A stretch of DNA of 36,056 nucleotides from an uncultured Bacteroides sp. (lineage in GTDB: Bacteria > Bacteroidota > Bacteroidia > Bacteroidales > Bacteroidaceae), in NCBI RefSeq assembly GCF_947632445.1, contig NZ_CANRPM010000029.1, positions 1 to 36,056 on the forward strand, given 5' to 3'. Shown piece after piece: positions 33,094 to 36,056 of the stretch (positions are counted from its first letter, which is position 1; each line of letters starts with the position of its first letter). A model generated the notes under the pieces. The model was not told the DNA's origin, did no database searches, and was given only the letters and a program-made list of their open reading frames with translations. A program made the position numbers and the translations under genes.

Positions 33094-34869
33094 ATGAAAA
33101 GTCAGAAGATGCTGTGCTCGTTGTTAGTTCTGTTGTTATCCTCCCTTGTCTGTGCACAGGGAGTAAAGGTGTATGATGTGGCGGATTTCGGTATGAAAGC
33201 CGACAGTCCCAGAAACATATCGGGCATTTGGCAGAAGATGCTGAAGAAAATCCATACGGAATATAAGGAAGGGGACAGCATCGTCATCCGGTTTCATTCG
33301 GGCATCTATCATTTCCATGAGAAAGGGTCGGCCATAAGGGAATACTATATATCCAATCACGATCAGGACAATCCGAAGAAGGTGGGCATCGCGTTGGAAG
33401 GCATGAAGCATCTGACATTGGATGGCGGGGGAGCCTCGTTTGTCTATCATGGCAGGATGCTGCCGGTTTCCCTCGTACATTCCGAGAACTGTGTTCTGAA
33501 AAATTTCAGTATAGACTTTGCTAATCCGCATATCGCACAAGTCGAGATTGTGAGGAACGATATGCAGCAGGGAATTACGTTCCGTCCGGCTCCCTGGGTG
33601 AAGTATCGCATTGCCCGGGATAGCGTGTTTGAGGCCTACGGTGAAGGATGGACAGTGAGACATGGCGGCGGCATCCCCTTTGAAAAAGATACGAAACGGA
33701 TTGTCTACAACGCCGGCGATCGGGGGTGCAATACACAGGGATCCTCTTTGACATCCGACGGATGTGTATGGGCACCGAACTGGAAAGACAGCAAACTGAT
33801 GCCAGGAACAGTATTCGTGATGCGCGGTTGGGGACGCCCCACGCCCGGCATCTTCCTTTCGCACAACGTCAATACCCGCTTGGAGAATATACAGGTGCAT
33901 TATGCCGAGGGAATGGGACTTCTGGCACAGATATGTGAAAACATCACGCTCGAAAAGTTCTGTGTGTGCTTAAAGGGAGACGACGACCCTCGTTATTTTA
34001 CGACGCAGGCGGACGCCACCCATTTTTCCGGCTGCAAAGGGAAGATAGTTTCATGCAACGGTTTGTACGAGGGGATGATGGACGATGCCATCAATGTGCA
34101 CGGCACCTACCTGAAGATCGTCAGCCGCAAGGACGACCACACGTTAGTGGGACGTTATATGCACAATCAGTCTTGGGGCTTTGAGTGGGGACGTGCAGGA
34201 GATGAAGTCAGGTTCATCCGTTCAGCGACAATGGAGTTGACAGGCGCAGCGAATAGGATTTCGGCCATCACTCCCTGCATAGAGGGCGTCCGAGAGTTTC
34301 TGATAAGCTTCGAGAAGCCGGTAGAGGCCGGCATTGACGAGAAGGAAGACTTTGGCATTGAAAACTTGACTTGGACGCCAGAAGTCATGTTTGCAGGGAA
34401 CCTTATTCGCAACAATCGGGCACGCGGTGCTTTGTTCAGCACGCCCCGCATGACGGTTGTCGAAAACAATACATTTGACCATACGTCCGGCACGGCCATT
34501 CTGCTTTGTGGCGACTGCAACGGATGGTTTGAGACAGGGGCTTGCCGCAATGTTCTGATACGGAACAATCATTTCATCAATGCACTGACCAGCATGTATC
34601 AGTTTACCAATGCCGTGATTTCCATCTACCCTGAAATACCCGAACTGGAGAAGCAACAGGCATACTTTCATGGCGGCAAAGAGGGAGGCATTGTGATAGA
34701 AAATAATGTATTCGATACGTTCGATGCTCCAATTCTATATGCCAAATCTGTGGACGGCCTTGTCTTTCGGAATAATACGATAAAAACGAATACGGAATAT
34801 CCGCCTTTCCATTTCAACCGGAACCGTTTTTGGTTGGAAAAGGTGACCCATGTGTCCATTTCAGAATAA
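33094..34869 (+). CDS. GH110 exo-alpha-1,3-galactosidase
   Basis: 591 residues with signal peptide (MKSQKMLCSLLVLLLSS to VCAQ, residue 22). The parallel beta-helix glycosidase family GH110 was first described from Bacteroides GlaA/GlaB enzymes that remove terminal alpha-1,3-galactose from blood-group B. Family stretches seen: VYDVADFGMKADSPRN, LEGMKHLTLDGGGASFVYHG, HSENCVLKNFSIDFANPHIA, and EGMMDDAINVHGTY with the acidic pair at residues 330-331 that belongs to the active site in this family. The C-terminal half repeats right-handed-helix turns (NNRARGALFSTPRMTVVENN, VFRNNTIKTNTEYPP). Whether it is A-type (branched B antigen only) or B-type (also linear alpha-Gal) cannot be read. Monocistronic. 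Confidence 0.88.
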   Translation: MKSQKMLCSLLVLLLSSLVCAQGVKVYDVADFGMKADSPRNISGIWQKMLKKIHTEYKEGDSIVIRFHSGIYHFHEKGSAIREYYISNHDQDNPKKVGIALEGMKHLTLDGGGASFVYHGRMLPVSLVHSENCVLKNFSIDFANPHIAQVEIVRNDMQQGITFRPAPWVKYRIARDSVFEAYGEGWTVRHGGGIPFEKDTKRIVYNAGDRGCNTQGSSLTSDGCVWAPNWKDSKLMPGTVFVMRGWGRPTPGIFLSHNVNTRLENIQVHYAEGMGLLAQICENITLEKFCVCLKGDDDPRYFTTQADATHFSGCKGKIVSCNGLYEGMMDDAINVHGTYLKIVSRKDDHTLVGRYMHNQSWGFEWGRAGDEVRFIRSATMELTGAANRISAITPCIEGVREFLISFEKPVEAGIDEKEDFGIENLTWTPEVMFAGNLIRNNRARGALFSTPRMTVVENNTFDHTSGTAILLCGDCNGWFETGACRNVLIRNNHFINALTSMYQFTNAVISIYPEIPELEKQQAYFHGGKEGGIVIENNVFDTFDAPILYAKSVDGLVFRNNTIKTNTEYPPFHFNRNRFWLEKVTHVSISE

Positions 34870-34901
34870 GATATAAATAACTTCTACCTTTCCCTTCCGC
34901 T

Positions 34902-35016
34902 GTCACGCAGCACTTCCTGAAGTCCCGACGCAGTGCTTCGTGAGGGTGTCATGCAGTGCTTTATGAGGATGTGACGAAGCACTTCGTCAGAGGGTCAGCA
35001 AGCACGATGTCAGGAC
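34902..35016. repeat. tandem array 2: five degenerate 23-bp units
   Basis: Core hexamers AGCACT, AGTGCT, AGTGCT, AGCACT and AGCACG start at 34909, 34932, 34955, 34978 and 35001, exactly 23 bp apart. Units 3 and 4 closely match units 1 and 2 of array 1 at 12898-13012, including the shared GACGAAGCACTTCGTCAG-type dyad unit. It lies 33 bp after the GH110 stop codon. No spacers. Confidence 0.8.
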
Positions 35017-35070
35017 GGAAAGAATTGCCCGTGAAAAAAAGAGGAAGAAAAACGGGGTTTTATCACGAGT

Positions 35071-35279
35071 AAAATAGTCCTGTCGCACCAATTTATTGAT
35101 ATACAGTCGGTTGCTGCGACAGTGACAGGACTGTGCAAACTTTTTTGAAATAAAATAAAAAATAGGCTGCCTTTAAAGGAAAGGTATTTTTTATTTTTTC
35201 ACGGAAATGTTTACCAAAGGTACTAAGGTGTCGCACTAATTTATTGATAATCCGGCACTTGATGTGACAGGACTATTTT
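35071..35279. repeat. inverted and direct repeat complex upstream of the recombinase
   Basis: The left AAAATAGTCCTGTCGCA (35071-35087) and right TGTGACAGGACTATTTT (35263-35279) are inverted copies with one mismatch in 17. Inside are two direct copies of GTCGCAC(C/T)AATTTATTGATA (35082-35101 and 35230-35249), each followed within about 35 bp by GTGACAGGACT (35122-35132 and 35264-35274). The first copy also has the dyad TGTCGCA...TGCGACA. The arrangement resembles a recombination or integrase-binding region. Confidence 0.65.
35152..35199. repeat. AT-rich hairpin inside the repeat complex
   Basis: AAATAAAAAATA and TATTTTTTATTT are perfect 12-bp inverted arms around a centre that contains the palindrome CCTTTAAAGG (about 35170-35179). 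It has the look of a bidirectional terminator. A minus-strand TACCTTTG box follows at 35215-35222. Confidence 0.5.
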
Positions 35280-35408
35280 GAGCCCTTCCCGGATTATTTC
35301 CAAAGTGATTTGGAAGCTTTCAGAGCAATTTGAGCGCTGGGAGGTGATGCCTTGTGCATTGCTTCCTGTTCCTTTCTTCCCGATACAACAGGAGGCTCGA
35401 AAGTTGTG

Positions 35409-35416
35409 TAACTTTG
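35409..35416 (+). promoter_or_regulatory. possible recombinase promoter box
   Basis: TAACTTTG matches TAnnTTTG, 264 bases upstream of the recombinase start, without a clear -33 element. It would give a leader of about 260 nt carrying the stems at 35553-35626. Confidence 0.4.
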
Positions 35417-35552
35417 CAACAAACAGCTAACACCGTTTATGAGGCTTCGACAGGTTGGGCTGTGTCCTATCCCATTGTTTTTAAGTTTCCCGTTCTATTC
35501 CATCGAACCGGTACAATTACTTGTATCATGACATTGATGTTCTTCCACCGAC

Positions 35553-35626
35553 CTTCGAGAGATGGCCCGACTTGGGGCCGAGTACAGTCTGTGTTCTCGA
35601 AGAATAAGGCAATATCGGCCTTATTC
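35553..35626 (+). promoter_or_regulatory. two stem-loops in the recombinase leader
   Basis: CTTCGAGA (35553-35560) pairs with TCTCGAAG (35595-35602) and encloses GGCCC...GGGCC (35564-35579). Immediately after, GAATAAGGC (35602-35610) pairs with GCCTTATTC (35618-35626). Position 35602 is shared, so the stems abut or compete. There is no U-run, so they are more likely RNA structure than terminators. Confidence 0.45.
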
Positions 35627-35680
35627 CACACTTGGATATTAATACTTTATACAAAAACGATTACGATTAAATAATATACA

Positions 35681-36056
35681 ATGGCAACAATTAAAATAAA
35701 ACTGCGCGCCTCAAGCGTCGCGGGCAAAGAAGGAACAATTTATTATCAGATCACGCACCACAGAATTGTAAGGCAGATTAGCACGAATATTCATATCCTG
35801 CCGGAAGATTGGGACAGGAAACAACAATGCTTCAGCCAGTCGGAGGTGAACGCCGCTCTCCAAAGCCGCATACAGGGCGACATGACCCTGCTGCGGAGGA
35901 TTATCAAGGAACTCAATGCGTCGGGAGTGCCGTATACGGCAGAGGACATTGTCCGACGTTTCCGCAAGCCCGACCACAACGTAATGATGCTGGCGTTCAT
36001 GCAGGAGCAGATCGACCTGCTGCGCCAATGCAACCGCCTGGGCACCGCCCAAAACT
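35681..36056 (+). CDS. tyrosine-type site-specific recombinase, N-terminal part (cut by window end)
   Basis: The 125 visible codons begin MATIKIKLRASSVAGKEGTI and include ILPEDWDRKQQC and SRIQGDMTLLRRIIKEL. This is the arm-type DNA-binding domain and the start of the SAM-like core-binding domain of Bacteroidetes tyrosine recombinases (integrase/invertase group). The catalytic R-H-R-Y domain lies beyond the window, so activity cannot be judged. Such enzymes move integrative elements or flip surface-gene promoters. The repeat complex at 35071-35279 may hold its sites. AT-rich upstream sequence contrasts with the GC-rich coding part. Confidence 0.8.
   Translation, partial: MATIKIKLRASSVAGKEGTIYYQITHHRIVRQISTNIHILPEDWDRKQQCFSQSEVNAALQSRIQGDMTLLRRIIKELNASGVPYTAEDIVRRFRKPDHNVMMLAFMQEQIDLLRQCNRLGTAQN

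Overview
The window looks like chromosome of a Bacteroides/Phocaeicola-type gut bacterium. Almost every transcription unit starts behind a TAnnTTTG -7 box, the Bacteroidetes sigma-ABfr promoter. Ribosome-binding sites are weak. The gene content is typical of the group: an S46 dipeptidyl-peptidase, a SpmA/SpmB fusion, an OprO/P-like porin, and GH2, GH109 and GH110 glycosidases with secretion signals. No rRNA, tRNA or CRISPR array was seen.

Layout. (1) 116-12218 is ordinary core chromosome: a DEAD-box RNA helicase followed by oxyR (+); the operon ruvB - flippase - S46 peptidase (-); an AlkD-like glycosylase (-); the operon M28 peptidase - spmAB - ybeY (+); and a convergent envelope protein of unknown function. 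(2) About 12219-19700 is a rearranged, AT-rich accessory segment. It holds a three-gene Zorya-type anti-phage operon (zorA, zorB and an HNH nuclease matching the type II layout) and a DUF1810-ADP-ribosylglycohydrolase fusion. Around them lie decayed reading frames, short repeats and scars of core genes: a 43-bp relic of spmAB and the first 18 codons of mnmG with its promoter. (3) 19761-23851 is a TPR-gene relic, then metA - U32 peptidase - membrane zinc-ribbon protein, which overlap and are probably co-transcribed. (4) 24164-34869 is a host-glycan and surface region: porin, GH109 (alpha-N-acetylgalactosaminidase family), an acyltransferase with a 12-base homopolymer in its coding sequence, a large GH2 beta-galactosidase with a C-terminal F5/8-type domain, and a divergent GH110 alpha-1,3-galactosidase. 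(5) 34870-36056 is a repeat-rich stretch in front of a tyrosine recombinase cut by the window end.

How the genes work together. GH109, GH110 and GH2 together could remove the terminal sugars of blood-group A, blood-group B and galactose-ended mucin glycans. ZorA and ZorB should form an inner-membrane ion-driven motor that detects invasion, with the HNH protein as nuclease effector. The Zorya promoter is strong by consensus (TTTG-N20-TACCTTTG) and makes a roughly 220-nt leader containing a large inverted repeat, so the defence operon may be controlled after transcription starts.

Unexpected signals are mostly non-coding. Four short arrays of degenerate tandem repeats have a 22-23 bp period. 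Two of them, 22 kb apart, share one consensus. A dispersed element begins TAACGTGAGTTCGA. A dyad and direct-repeat complex precedes the recombinase. All calls come from reading the sequence; family names rest on motif recognition, with no database search.
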